Below are positions 42,701 through 51,254 of a stretch of DNA of 64,000 nucleotides, one piece after another. A program made the translations under genes and the position numbers. The notes under the pieces are model-generated. The model was given only the letters and a program-made list of their open reading frames with translations. It was not told where the DNA came from and made no database searches. Numbering within the stretch: position 1 is the first letter of the stretch; each line of letters starts with the position of its first letter. Source of the stretch: Herbiconiux aconitum (GTDB taxonomy: Bacteria > Actinomycetota > Actinomycetes > Actinomycetales > Microbacteriaceae); the NCBI RefSeq assembly GCF_024979235.1, contig NZ_JANLCM010000002.1, positions 1,364,001 through 1,428,000 on the forward strand, given 5' to 3'.

Positions 42701-43432
42701 TCACACCCGAACGGCGAGCGCCTCCGCGTAGAACTCGGCCGGATCGTTCGCGAGCGAGGCCTTCACCAGGCGCGACCAGTCGTCGGCCAGCACCTCGATC
42801 ACGCCCGCCTCCACACCGTCGAGCGAGGCGGCCGCGACCGAACGCGGGTCGATCATGGGCCCGTCGTAGCCGGCCATCATGTCGGTGTCGGCCGCGCCGA
42901 GGTGCACTCCCTGCACGAGGGTGCCCTGGCCGGCGAGCTCGAGGCGCACGCCGTTCGTCATCGCCCATTCGGCGGCCTTCGCCACGGCGTACGCGTTCGC
43001 GCCGTTGGTCGAGAACCACGACAGCGCCGAGTGGATGTCGACGATCGCTCCCCCGCCGTTGGCTGCGAGCACCGGCGCGAACGCCCGGATCACGCCGAGC
43101 GTTCCGAAGAAGTGCGTGTCGAGCTCCAGGCGGATGTTCTCGAGGTCGTTCTCACCCAGCAGGTTGGCACCGGTGGTGATGCCCGCGTTGTTGATGAGAA
43201 GGGTGAGGTCAGTGGCTCGTGCCGCGGCATCCGTCACCGACGACGCGTCGAGCAGATCGAGCCGGAGCACCTCGACGCGGGGATCGATGAACTCGCCCTC
43301 GGCCACGCGTTCGGGGCGGCGCACGGCCGCGTAGACCTTCGCCGCTCCCCGCTCGAGCAGCTCGTCGACGAAGCGCCGGCCGATTCCGCGGTTCGCTCCC
43401 GTGACAAGGGCGACGGATCCTGCGATGTTCAT
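42701..43432 (-). CDS. Classical SDR oxidoreductase
   Basis: A 243-aa protein from ATG 43432 (AAGGGA upstream). Classical SDR motifs: cofactor site ALVTGANRGIGRRFV, NNAGI (NAG motif), the active-site Ser in VDIHSALSWF and Tyr-Lys in NAYAVAKAAEW. It is a cytosolic NAD(P)-dependent dehydrogenase/reductase of unknown substrate. Divergent from a MerR-family regulator; its promoter has the 19-bp spacer expected for MerR activation. Confidence 0.9.
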   Translation of the reverse strand: MNIAGSVALVTGANRGIGRRFVDELLERGAAKVYAAVRRPERVAEGEFIDPRVEVLRLDLLDASSVTDAAARATDLTLLINNAGITTGANLLGENDLENIRLELDTHFFGTLGVIRAFAPVLAANGGGAIVDIHSALSWFSTNGANAYAVAKAAEWAMTNGVRLELAGQGTLVQGVHLGAADTDMMAGYDGPMIDPRSVAAASLDGVEAGVIEVLADDWSRLVKASLANDPAEFYAEALAVRV

Positions 43433-43479
43433 GGTTGTCCCTTCGACATGGGGCGGCCGCGGTCGCGGACGCCATCCGT

Positions 43480-43510
43480 CTTGTAGGCTAAGACCTCACG
43501 TTGACGTCAA
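43480..43510 (-). promoter_or_regulatory. MerR-type promoter with 19-bp spacer
   Basis: On the minus strand TTGACG (43510-43505) and TACAAG (43485-43480) are separated by 19 bp, the over-long spacing typical of promoters remodelled by MerR-family activators. The spacer contains CCTCACGTTGACGTCAAGG on the plus strand, an imperfect dyad similar in outline to MerR sites. It faces the SDR gene at 42701-43432. Confidence 0.6.
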
Positions 43511-43556
43511 GGGCAAGTCCACTCAACACGATTTCAGCGAACGAGAAGGATGCGCG

Positions 43557-43976
43557 ATGCACGACATGCGAATCGGCGAGCTGGCCGAGCGCGCCCGGGT
43601 CAGCACCCGCGCGCTGCGCTACTACGGGGAGCAGGGCATCCTGCACTCCGAGCGCACGCCGAGCGGCCAGCGCGTCTATGGGGAGTCGGCCGTCGAGCGG
43701 GTGCGCCTCATCCAGCACCTGTTCTCGGCCGGGCTCGCGAGCCGCACGATCGCGCTCATCCTGCCCTGCGTCGACACCGGTCACGCGCCGCCCGAGATGC
43801 TGAGCAGCCTTCGCGCGGAGCGCGATCGCATCACGACCGTGATCGCCGATCTCGAGCAGGCCCGGCAACGCCTCGACGACGTCATCGAGCTCACCGAGCA
43901 TCCGGATGCCGAGCACTGCGACCGGGTGCGGGATGCGGCGGGGCGCACGAACGCGATCCTCGCGGCGTCGGCCTAG
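43557..43976 (+). CDS. MerR family regulator
   Basis: A 139-aa protein from ATG 43557 with GAGAAGGA upstream. It has the MerR winged helix (MRIGELAERARVSTRALRYY, GEQGILHSERTPSGQRVYGE) and the dimerisation helix (about 85-118). No metal-binding cysteine pair is seen; the only cysteines are at VDTG-side LPCVDTG and EHCDRV, so it is more like drug- or redox-responsive members. It is divergent from the SDR gene, whose promoter it probably activates. Confidence 0.9.
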   Translation: MHDMRIGELAERARVSTRALRYYGEQGILHSERTPSGQRVYGESAVERVRLIQHLFSAGLASRTIALILPCVDTGHAPPEMLSSLRAERDRITTVIADLEQARQRLDDVIELTEHPDAEHCDRVRDAAGRTNAILAASA

Positions 43977-44087
43977 CGCCCTCCTCCGAGCCGACGAAGC
44001 ACGCACGCTCCTTACCCAGCCTCCACGACTACAGTCGAGTAGACACGATGTACCCCGTTCGGGGCACTCACGATCAAGGAGGATCAC

Positions 44088-45308
44088 GTGTCGAGCAACA
44101 GAGCAGTCGCCTACAAGAGCCCCGGTGTCGTCGAAGTCATCGACACCGACTACCCCACCTTCGAGTTGAAAGACGGACCGGGGGTGAATCCGGCCAACGT
44201 CGGCCGGAAAGTTCCCCACGGCGCCATCGTCAAGACCATCGCCACCAACATCTGCGGCTCCGACCAGCACATGGTGCGCGGCCGCACCACCGCACCGAAA
44301 GACCTCGTGCTCGGCCACGAGATCACCGGCGAAGTCGTCGAGGTGGGCCCGGGCGTGGAATTCATCAAGGTCGGCGACATCGTCTCCGTTCCGTTCAATA
44401 TCGCCTGCGGCCGCTGTCGCAACTGCAAAGAAGGCAAGACCGGCATCTGCCTCAACGTCAACCCGGATCGCCCCGGCAGCGCCTACGGCTACGTCGACAT
44501 GGGCGGCTGGGTCGGCGGACAGGCCCAGTTCGTGCTCGTGCCCTACGCCGACTGGAACCTGCTGAAGTTCCCGGATCGCGACCAGGCACTCGAGAAGATC
44601 ATGGACCTGACGATGCTGTCCGACATCTTCCCCACCGGATTCCACGGAGCCGTCACCGCCGGCGTCAAAGTCGGCTCGACGGTCTACATCGCCGGCGCAG
44701 GGCCTGTGGGCCTCGCCGCCGCGACGGGCGCGATGCTCCTCGGCGCCGCTGCCGTCATCGTGGGCGACATGAACGCCGAACGACTGGCCCAGGCCCGCAG
44801 CTTCGGCGCCGAGACCATCGACCTCACCAAGGGTGACCCGGGCGAGCAGATCGAGCAGATCCTCGGGGTTCCCGAAGTGGACTGCGCGGTCGACGCCGTC
44901 GGATTCGAAGCCCGCGGGCACGGCAGCGACTCGGGCCACGAAGCCCCCGCCACCGTGCTGAACTCATTGATGGACATCACCGCCGCCGGCGGAGCCCTGG
45001 GCATCCCGGGCCTCTACGTCACCGGCGACCCGGGCGGCATCGACGAGGCCGCCAAGAAGGGCTCGCTCTCGATCAGCCTCGGCACCGGATGGGCCAAGTC
45101 GCTGTCGTTCACCACCGGCCAGTGCCCCGTGATGAAGTACAACCGGGGACTGATGATGGCCATCCTGCACGACAAGGTGCAGATCGCCAAGAACGTCAAC
45201 GCCACCGCCATCCCCCTCGAGGATGCGCCGCGCGGCTACGCCGAGTTCGATGCGGGCGCCGCACAGAAGTTCGTGCTGAACCCGAACGGGTACCTCGACG
45301 CCGACTAG
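44088..45308 (+). CDS. fdhA: Glutathione-independent formaldehyde dehydrogenase
   Basis: A 406-aa zinc-dependent medium-chain dehydrogenase from GTG 44088 (AAGGAGG upstream). It has the catalytic zinc region TNICGSDQHMVRGRT and GHEITGEVVEVG, the structural zinc Cys4 CGRCRNCKEGKTGIC, and the NAD site VYIAGAGPVGLAAA. Characteristic blocks of the FdhA group are NPDRPGSAYGYVDMGGWVGG and DAVGFEARGHGSDSGHEAPA. The enzyme oxidises formaldehyde to formate with NAD and keeps the cofactor tightly bound. A strong hairpin follows the stop. Confidence 0.95.
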   Translation: MSSNRAVAYKSPGVVEVIDTDYPTFELKDGPGVNPANVGRKVPHGAIVKTIATNICGSDQHMVRGRTTAPKDLVLGHEITGEVVEVGPGVEFIKVGDIVSVPFNIACGRCRNCKEGKTGICLNVNPDRPGSAYGYVDMGGWVGGQAQFVLVPYADWNLLKFPDRDQALEKIMDLTMLSDIFPTGFHGAVTAGVKVGSTVYIAGAGPVGLAAATGAMLLGAAAVIVGDMNAERLAQARSFGAETIDLTKGDPGEQIEQILGVPEVDCAVDAVGFEARGHGSDSGHEAPATVLNSLMDITAAGGALGIPGLYVTGDPGGIDEAAKKGSLSISLGTGWAKSLSFTTGQCPVMKYNRGLMMAILHDKVQIAKNVNATAIPLEDAPRGYAEFDAGAAQKFVLNPNGYLDAD

Positions 45309-45346
45309 GGCGGGCTGGGCTGGGCTGGGCTGGCCCCGCGCATCCG

Positions 45347-45382
45347 TCGACGGCGGGCTTCTTCTCCGGAGCCCGCCGTCGA
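45347..45382 (+). terminator. Hairpin terminator after fdhA
   Basis: TCGACGGCGGGCT (45347-45359) pairs perfectly with AGCCCGCCGTCGA (45370-45382) across a 10-base loop, 39 bp after the fdhA stop. There is no long T-run, as is common in high-GC genomes. A GGGCT tandem repeat precedes it. Confidence 0.65.
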
Positions 45383-45422
45383 TCCGCGTGTGCGGCACGC
45401 CGACGCGGGCGGATACTGGGGC

Positions 45423-46103
45423 ATGAGCGAGCGGATGCGTCGCGGGTTCTTGTGGGTGTTGAAGAACACCCTCAATCGACTCACGCTGCGCCTGGCGCGC
45501 GCCGGCGTCGGACCGTTCAGCCTGCTGCGGCACACCGGGCGGAAGAGCGGAAAGACGTTCGAGGTGCCGTTGATCCTCGCCGAGACGAGCGACGGCGACC
45601 TGGTCGCCGAACTCACCTACGGCACCGGTGTCAACTGGTACCGGAATCTGCTGGCCGGGGGCGATGCCGTCGTGGTGCGCGGGCGCCGCGAGTGGCGCAT
45701 CGTGGGGGTCAAACACCTCGATGCCGATGAGGGGTTGCGGGCGTTCGGCAACCCGGCCGCGGTCATCCTGAAGCTGCTCGGAAAACGTGAGTTCCGGGTG
45801 CTGGGGTCGCCGCCGTGCGCTGAACCACGTGGGAACCGCCGCGATCAGCTCCGCGTATCCTCACCCGTCGGCATCGGGGCCCGGTTCGTTGGAGCTCGCC
45901 GCCGACGTCAGCGACTCGAGTCGCGGCCCGGGGCGGCCGCACAAGCGAGCGCCGCAGCCGGGAAGGCATACGGCGCATCGACATCCGGAAACTGGAGGAC
46001 CGGGGCCGACGAGATGGTTGCGGTCTGGCTGCCCACCGAACGGAGGTTTCCATCGAAGGCGTCCTGCGTGGGGTCGCCCGTGGTCGCCCACGACACCAGG
46101 TAG
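45423..46103 (+). CDS. Deazaflavin-dependent nitroreductase-like (DDN family) protein, abnormal C-terminus
   Basis: From ATG 45423 the first about 125 residues match the F420-dependent nitroreductase/DDN split-barrel family: FSLLRHTGRKSGKTFEVPLI, VAELTYGTGVNWYRNLLAGG and VVRGRREWRIVGVKHLD, ending at the usual family terminus KLLGKREFRVL. The frame then continues for 98 low-complexity Arg/Ala-rich residues antisense to the lipoprotein gene, which looks non-native. In another frame a TGA follows the family end within about 15 bases (45830-45832), so a small indel has probably removed the normal stop. Enzymatic role: reduced-F420-dependent reduction, substrate unknown. Confidence 0.65.
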   Translation: MSERMRRGFLWVLKNTLNRLTLRLARAGVGPFSLLRHTGRKSGKTFEVPLILAETSDGDLVAELTYGTGVNWYRNLLAGGDAVVVRGRREWRIVGVKHLDADEGLRAFGNPAAVILKLLGKREFRVLGSPPCAEPRGNRRDQLRVSSPVGIGARFVGARRRRQRLESRPGAAAQASAAAGKAYGASTSGNWRTGADEMVAVWLPTERRFPSKASCVGSPVVAHDTR

Positions 46104-46510
46104 CCGTCAGTCCTCGACGTCGACGCGATCGCTCCGGTCAGCAGCCAGACCGCGTGCTGCGGATCGGGAGCGGCGGTGAGAGCGTCGACACGTCCTGCAC
46201 CACCGGGCAGAGGGTTGTCGATCGTCGCGTTCACCGCGGCCAACACAGCGGATGACGCGTCCTGGCACTCGGGGGTGTCGGCCGAGGCGCCGTCTGGGTA
46301 GTGCAGAGTTTCTGAGTCTGCGACTGCGTCCATATTCGCGTCCGCGTCGGCCGACGAAGTCGCTGGCCCCGATGTCGGCGATACGGATGCCGCATCGGAA
46401 CCCGAGGCCGTCGACTCGGCCGTGCAGCCCGCGAGTGCCCCGAACAGGATGACGGAACCCGCACAGATCGCCAGCCGACTCCATCGGGGGCTGAATGTCG
46501 GAGGTCGCAT
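45908..46510 (-). CDS. Lipoprotein, unknown function
   Basis: A 200-aa protein from ATG 46510. A lipoprotein signal peptide (MRPPTFSPRWSRLAICAGSV then ILFGALAGC) ends in the lipobox LAGC. Ser/Thr/Ala-rich linker (about 30-75), then an external domain with Cys in PECQDA and ALACAA that may pair. No motif known to me. The 3' part overlaps the run-on of the nitroreductase-like frame on the other strand; this gene is the more convincing of the two there. Confidence 0.75.
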   Translation of the reverse strand: MRPPTFSPRWSRLAICAGSVILFGALAGCTAESTASGSDAASVSPTSGPATSSADADANMDAVADSETLHYPDGASADTPECQDASSAVLAAVNATIDNPLPGGAGRVDALTAAPDPQHAVWLLTGAIASTSRTDGYLVSWATTGDPTQDAFDGNLRSVGSQTATISSAPVLQFPDVDAPYAFPAAALACAAAPGRDSSR

Positions 46511-46663
46511 GCTCACTTCTTCACGTTACCAACTCGGCGACATCTGTAGAAGCTGCCGTGCAGGTCGCGCTCCGCTCGAGACGACACAGAGAGAGATCCG
46601 CGACCGGCCTGGGCGACGGCCACCGACTTCAAACCCGGCTCTCGCCGCAGCTAGGGTGAGCGC

Positions 46664-47461
46664 ATGCGCACCGCCGGAGTCGATCTCGCCGCCGAACCCA
46701 AGGGAACAGCGCTCGCCGTCATCGAGTGGGCTCAGGATGCCGCACGACTCGTCGAACTCCGCCTCGGTGTTGCCGATGCAGCGATCGTCGAGACGGTGGC
46801 CGGCGTGGACAAGCTCGGCATCGACTGCGCGTTCGGCTGGCCCGACGCCTTCGTGGAATTCGTCTCGGCCCACTCGGCCGGCCGCAGCGACGGCGCACCC
46901 GTCGACGGCGGCATGGAGTGGCGCCGCACGCTCGCCTACCGCGAGACCGATCGCCGTGCGCGCGCGAGCACCGGGCGGTGGCCACTCAGCGTCTCCACCG
47001 ACCGGCTCGGGCTGACCGCCATGCGCTGCGCGGGTCTGCTCGCGCGGCTCGGTGAAGCGGGCATCGACGTCGATCGGTCGGGGTCCGGGCGCGTGGTCGA
47101 GGTGTATCCGGGCGCATCCCTTCGGCTATGGGGTTTCGATACGAGCGGATATCGAACGGATGCCGACTCCCGCCGGCGCGTTCTCACCCTGCTTTCCACA
47201 GAGGCGCCCTGGCTCGACCTCGCCGGATTCGCCGATCTGATGGTCGTATCCGGAGACGCCTTCGACGCCGTGATCGCGGCTCTGGCCGCCCGCAGCGCCG
47301 CTCTCGGGTTGTACGAGCCGCCGGCATCCGGAGTGCTCGAGCAGGCTCGTCGCGAAGGGTGGATCGCCTTGCCGACGGGCGCTCTCCGTGACCTGAAGAC
47401 TGGTGCACACCGCCGACACCCTCACCTCGACCGTTCCGTCATCTCCCCTCCGCTCCGTTGA
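46664..47461 (+). CDS. DUF429 family protein
   Basis: A 265-aa protein. The opening MRTAGVDLAAEPKGTALAVI and GIDCAFGWPDAFVEFV are typical of DUF429 (predicted nuclease with an RNase H-like fold); further blocks are ESDxx-like LAYRETDRRARASTGRWPLS, VVEVYPGASLRLWG and SGDAFDAVIAALAARSAALG. Acidic residues in VDLAAEP, DCAFGWPD and GDAFDA could form a metal site. Function unknown. The last about 20 residues are basic and may not be conserved. It is convergent with the beta-propeller gene. Confidence 0.8.
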   Translation: MRTAGVDLAAEPKGTALAVIEWAQDAARLVELRLGVADAAIVETVAGVDKLGIDCAFGWPDAFVEFVSAHSAGRSDGAPVDGGMEWRRTLAYRETDRRARASTGRWPLSVSTDRLGLTAMRCAGLLARLGEAGIDVDRSGSGRVVEVYPGASLRLWGFDTSGYRTDADSRRRVLTLLSTEAPWLDLAGFADLMVVSGDAFDAVIAALAARSAALGLYEPPASGVLEQARREGWIALPTGALRDLKTGAHRRHPHLDRSVISPPLR

Positions 47462-47479
47462 CGCGTTCTGCTACCCGCG

Positions 47480-49186
47480 TCACCCGATCCCGAACACGCG
47501 CCCCTGCGACAAGCCCACGAGATAACCGCCGGCGAACTTCCAGCGCTCGTCGTAGAACGCCGGCACACTCCACAACGACGCACCCGTCACCGCGTCGAAC
47601 GCTGTTCCCGTTCCGCTCTGCGGCATCGGCGACGGTGGCACATCCTGCCCCTTCTCGCTGTAGAGACCTCCCGTTCCGAAGGCGCCTTCCAGCCGATAGC
47701 GGGCGAGCTCTCCATCAGAGCCATAGTTCATCGAGGGGCGCTGGGAGACATCCACTGCCGCTCCCGAGGCATGATCGAAGCCGCATTTTCCGCCCTCGTC
47801 GTCGAACTGCACGACCACATCATCAGCGGTGAGCCAGAAACCGTAGGTGCTGAGCGCCGGCGCATCGAGTCCACTGCCGGGGCTACAGGCAGCTCCGTCG
47901 ACGATCCACCGCGACTCCCCCGTCGCCCCGTCGACGAGCTCGAGCTGGGTGCCCGGTCCGACCAACAGCACCTCCGACGCGAGCTGGCTGTAGGAGCCCG
48001 GCAGCCGGGCGATCTGCACCACCGGCGCCACCGCGTAACCCGAGTCGAGGGTTCTGCTCCACATCTCATTCCCCGCGTCGTCGATGCCGGCGATCGTGCG
48101 GGCCCTCTGGTAGTCGAAAGCATCGGACGCGCGGATGGTGAACCCGTCGTAGTAGCTGTAACTCCGGTCGGTCGTCGACCCCACCATGAGTGCCCCCGAG
48201 TCGACGTCATAGACATCCACCAGACCGGGCTGCCCCGTTGTCTGGTGCGTCACCTGCAGCATCGAACTCGCGTTCGTGATCGGTTGCGTCGTCGCCTGAT
48301 CCGCCTCGAACGCTGCCGACCACAGCGGAGTCGCCAGGTCGCCCGGGTTCGCCCTCATCACCGCCCACGACGTCGTCGGTTGCCCCTGCGCATCCTGTTT
48401 CTGCGCCACGAACGACACATCACCCGAATCGCCGGGCACAGGATAGAGGTCTCTCACCGTGAAGCCCTCCGGTGCGGCCACCGATGCGACAGTCGATCCA
48501 GTCGCGAGATCGAGCACCTCCTTCGGCCCGGGCCCACCACGCGGATCCCACACCAAGACCCGGCCCGAGGTTCCGAGCAGAGTCGCGGATGTCTGATCTC
48601 CGTAGGTGAACTCCCACGACCACTCCCGGCTCCACACCTCTGCACCGGTGCTCGTATCGACCAGCGTCAGCGAGAAACGGCTGGCGTCGAGATCGCAGTC
48701 GTAGTTCGAGTCCTCCGGCGGCTGCGTCGGCCCGGTCTGAACGAGGGCGTACCCCTCCGCCACGTCGGAGACCCGCGGATATTCGCACATGTCGCGCCCG
48801 CCCGGCAGCTGCACCGACCAGGTGGGCGTCACCGCCGGCTGCGTGAGAACGTCGTGGGGCGTGATCGGTTCGCCGGTGACGACGAGCGGATGCGGAACCG
48901 GCCCGGCCGGCGCATCCGTCGGCGGCGTCGTGGAAGCGGGTGCCGCCGGGGTCGGCGACTGCGACGGCGCCGCGATCACAGCCACGCCACCGAAGGGTGA
49001 GACGCCGGTCACCGCGAAGGCCACAGCCGTGCCTCCGAGCCCCAGCCCGAGCGCAGCCAGAACGGCCGCCACGGCGATGCGCACCTGACGACGGCGATCG
49101 CGCCGCGGCGACTCCTCCACCGCATCGATCAGCAGGGAACGGATGGCGGCGCTGCGCGCCTCATCGAATCGAGGTCGGTCGTTCAT
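47480..49186 (-). CDS. Membrane-anchored beta-propeller (PQQ-like) protein, ECF sigma partner
   Basis: A 568-aa protein from ATG 49186 (GGAGGTG upstream), overlapping the sigma gene stop by ATGA. It has a short cytoplasmic N-terminus (MNDRPRFDEARSAAIRSLLI, about 35 residues), one membrane helix (about 36-60), a Thr/Pro-rich linker and a large extracytoplasmic domain of PQQ-like repeats (for example LVDTSTGAEVWSREW, LVDGATGESRWIVDG, AFDAVTGASLWSVPAF). The coupling to an ECF sigma factor and the single-pass topology suggest it works as the sensor or anti-sigma of that sigma factor, though no classic zinc anti-sigma motif is present in the N-terminus. Confidence 0.8.
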   Translation of the reverse strand: MNDRPRFDEARSAAIRSLLIDAVEESPRRDRRRQVRIAVAAVLAALGLGLGGTAVAFAVTGVSPFGGVAVIAAPSQSPTPAAPASTTPPTDAPAGPVPHPLVVTGEPITPHDVLTQPAVTPTWSVQLPGGRDMCEYPRVSDVAEGYALVQTGPTQPPEDSNYDCDLDASRFSLTLVDTSTGAEVWSREWSWEFTYGDQTSATLLGTSGRVLVWDPRGGPGPKEVLDLATGSTVASVAAPEGFTVRDLYPVPGDSGDVSFVAQKQDAQGQPTTSWAVMRANPGDLATPLWSAAFEADQATTQPITNASSMLQVTHQTTGQPGLVDVYDVDSGALMVGSTTDRSYSYYDGFTIRASDAFDYQRARTIAGIDDAGNEMWSRTLDSGYAVAPVVQIARLPGSYSQLASEVLLVGPGTQLELVDGATGESRWIVDGAACSPGSGLDAPALSTYGFWLTADDVVVQFDDEGGKCGFDHASGAAVDVSQRPSMNYGSDGELARYRLEGAFGTGGLYSEKGQDVPPSPMPQSGTGTAFDAVTGASLWSVPAFYDERWKFAGGYLVGLSQGRVFGIG

Positions 49187-49782
49187 TTCACACCTCCGGT
49201 GACGCTCGTGTGCCCGTCGAACAGCTCGCTCGTCTGCACAGCCAGGCGCGCTTTGGCGCGGGACAGTCGCGACTTCACCGTGCCCGCGGGCACACCGAGC
49301 ACCTGCGCAGCCTGCTCCATGGTGAGTTCCTCGAGCACGCAGAGCGTCATCACGTTCTGGTCGGCCTCCGTCAGCCGCGAGAAAGCGTCGCGCACCTGGG
49401 CGTCTCGCACGTTCTGATCGAGGCGGTCGCCGACGGCTTCGGCCGGGTCGGGATGATCGCTGACCGACGGTTTCGGGATGCGCTCCAGCACCGCCCGATA
49501 ACGTCTCGTGCTGCGCTCCAGGTTTCGCACCACGTGGTTGGTGGTCACGAGAAGCCAACCGATCACCGACCCGTCGACGACCCTCACCGCTGAACGCTTG
49601 CGCCAGGCCTCGAGAAAGACCAGAGCTGTCACGTCTTCGGCGTCGTGCGGATCACGGATGAGCCGCAGCGCCTGCCCGAACACGCGATCACGATGCGCGT
49701 CGAACACGCGGCCGAACGCGGCGGAGTCGCCTGCCGTGGCCGCGGCCCAGTCGGCCGCCTCGCGGTGAGATTCCGTTCCCAT
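49183..49782 (-). CDS. ECF-type RNA polymerase sigma factor
   Basis: A 199-aa protein from ATG 49782 (an earlier ATG at 49818 is possible). Region 2 reads FDAHRDRVFGQALRLIRDPH then DAEDVTALVFLEAWRKRSAV; region 4 reads DAFSRLTEADQNVMTLCVLE then MEQAAQVLGVPAGTVKSRLS. Its stop overlaps the start of the beta-propeller protein gene. It directs RNA polymerase to an unknown regulon, probably in response to an envelope signal sensed through its partner. Confidence 0.92.
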   Translation of the reverse strand: MGTESHREAADWAAATAGDSAAFGRVFDAHRDRVFGQALRLIRDPHDAEDVTALVFLEAWRKRSAVRVVDGSVIGWLLVTTNHVVRNLERSTRRYRAVLERIPKPSVSDHPDPAEAVGDRLDQNVRDAQVRDAFSRLTEADQNVMTLCVLEELTMEQAAQVLGVPAGTVKSRLSRAKARLAVQTSELFDGHTSVTGGVK

Positions 49783-49898
49783 ACCCTCTAATGTCCGTTG
49801 CTCCCCAGAGGGTTCCATTCCGACTTTACCGGCGCAGAATGGCGGGGAAGCGATGGCAGGCAATCCCCCGCCCGCCGTCCGAAAGGAAGGAGACCGGC

Positions 49899-50279
49899 AT
49901 GACCTTCACTGAAGTCATCCCCTACCTCTACTATCCCGATGCCGACGCCGCCCTCGACTGGCTTGAACGGGTGCTCGGATTCGGGCCTTCGACGCGGTGG
50001 CGGATGGGCGGCGCTCAGACGAAGGAGGCCGACATCCACGTGGGCGACAGTCGCGTCTCCGTGTCGGGTCGGGCGCCCGCGGCCGACGAAGGGGGTGGGG
50101 CACTGCTGATCGTCCACGTCGACGACATCCGGGCGCACTACGAACGCGTCCGAGCCGCCGAACCGACCGCCGCGGGGGATCCGCCCTCCAAACAACCCTA
50201 CGGGCCGACGACGTTCACGGTGATCGATCCGTGGGGCTATCGATGGAACTTCTGGGAGGGCGAAGCCGACCCGCCCTAG
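49899..50279 (+). CDS. VOC (glyoxalase-fold) superfamily protein
   Basis: A 126-aa protein from ATG 49899 with AAGGAAGGAG upstream. It has the paired beta-alpha-beta-beta-beta pattern: FTEVIPYLYYPDADAALDWL, VLGFGPSTRWRMGG, LLIVHVDDIRAHYERVRAAE and TVIDPWGYRWNFWE. Such small VOC proteins include antibiotic-binding and lactoylglutathione-lyase-like members. Function cannot be specified. It is divergent from the sigma gene. Confidence 0.88.
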   Translation: MTFTEVIPYLYYPDADAALDWLERVLGFGPSTRWRMGGAQTKEADIHVGDSRVSVSGRAPAADEGGGALLIVHVDDIRAHYERVRAAEPTAAGDPPSKQPYGPTTFTVIDPWGYRWNFWEGEADPP

Positions 50280-50302
50280 GCCCGGCCCGCCTGACGCGAA
50301 CC

Positions 50303-50593
50303 TCAGGTCGCGACGAAGAAGAACAGCAGAATGAACGGCACCACGGATGCCGCGATCGCGACCGTGCTCACCCACCGCGCAGCAGAGGGGCGCGAGCGGA
50401 GCACCGAGACCATGCCGAGGAACAGCCCGATCACGGCGAACCACAGCGGAATCCAAGTCGGGATGCCGACCGCGAGCAGCACGACGGCGGCGATCCCCGC
50501 GATCAGCGAGATGATCGCGAGGGCGCCGACACCTCCGCTCGGCCGCTGAAGGGTCTGCGGACGCTGTGTGGGATCGTCGAGTGCGCTGCTCAT
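50303..50593 (-). CDS. Small three-helix membrane protein
   Basis: A 96-aa protein. Three hydrophobic segments: ALAIISLIAGIAAVVLLAVG, WIPLWFAVIGLFLGMVSVL and WVSTVAIAASVVPFILLFF. The polar N-terminus (about 24 residues) is cytoplasmic-type, and Arg residues lie between helices two and three. No family recognised beyond small DUF4190-like membrane proteins, which have a similar outline. It converges with the VOC gene and sits next to another VOC gene. Confidence 0.75.
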   Translation of the reverse strand: MSSALDDPTQRPQTLQRPSGGVGALAIISLIAGIAAVVLLAVGIPTWIPLWFAVIGLFLGMVSVLRSRPSAARWVSTVAIAASVVPFILLFFFVAT

Positions 50594-50644
50594 CGGGTGC
50601 TCCGTCTCGTCAGGGTGCTGCTCTCGACCCTACGACGGGCGCCG

Positions 50645-51136
50645 TCACGCCGGGGCGTACACGACCGCGACATCGAGAATCCACGTCACCCCGAAGCGGT
50701 CGGTGAGCATGCCGAAGCCGGGGCTCCAGGCCGACGCGGCCAAGGGCTCGACGATCGTCGCCCCCTCGGAGAGGGCTGCCCAGTAGCGCTGCACCTCGTC
50801 GAGCGCCTCGCCCCGCACCGACACGAAGAATGGCTGGTCGGTAAGGGTGACACCGTTCTCGCGAGAGGTCGAGCCTGCGACATCCGTCGACGACGCTGCC
50901 GCTGCCGACGCCGACGCCGCTGCCGGCCCGGGGATGTCGTACGCCATCACCCGGAAGCCCTCGGCGCTCTCGACCTGACCGAACACGACGTTCTGCGCTC
51001 CCGGCACCTCCGCGGGCATGCCGAAGTCGCCGTAGGTGGCGATGGTGACCTCGCCTCCGAAGACCGACTGGTAGAACTCCAGCGCCGCGCGGGCATCACC
51101 GCGGAAGTTGAGGTGGGTGGTTGCCTTGATGCTCAT
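50645..51136 (-). CDS. PhnB-like VOC family protein
   Basis: A 163-aa protein. The PhnB-like pattern is visible: TTHLNFRGDARAALEFYQSV, FGGEVTIATYGDFGMP, and the C-terminal WAALSEGATIVEPLAASAWS then PGFGMLTDRFGVTWILDV. An Ala/Ser-rich insertion (about 73-90) separates the halves. These proteins resemble demethylmenaquinone methyltransferase-like glyoxalase folds; enzymatic activity is unknown. It is divergent from the WYL regulator at 51255, probably its regulator. Confidence 0.88.
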   Translation of the reverse strand: MSIKATTHLNFRGDARAALEFYQSVFGGEVTIATYGDFGMPAEVPGAQNVVFGQVESAEGFRVMAYDIPGPAAASASAAAASSTDVAGSTSRENGVTLTDQPFFVSVRGEALDEVQRYWAALSEGATIVEPLAASAWSPGFGMLTDRFGVTWILDVAVVYAPA

Positions 51137-51215
51137 GACTGCTCCTAGTGAGGGATGGATGGAAGAGGAGTGGATGCCGGACTCGTGCCCGCGACATCCA
51201 CTCTCGCAGTGGTGT

Positions 51216-51232
51216 AGGACGACTTTGGTCCT
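51216..51232. promoter_or_regulatory. Inverted repeat between the VOC and WYL-regulator genes
   Basis: AGGAC-N7-GTCCT lies in the 118-bp divergent intergenic region, 23 bp before the regulator start. It is a candidate operator of the WYL-domain regulator. Confidence 0.4.
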
Positions 51233-51254
51233 CGACTGAAACTAGGATCAGGAC

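Noticed and set aside
45301..45336. GGGCTGGGCTGGGCT tandem repeat as a regulatory element
   Set aside because: It lies between the fdhA stop and the terminator hairpin and looks like simple slippage sequence.
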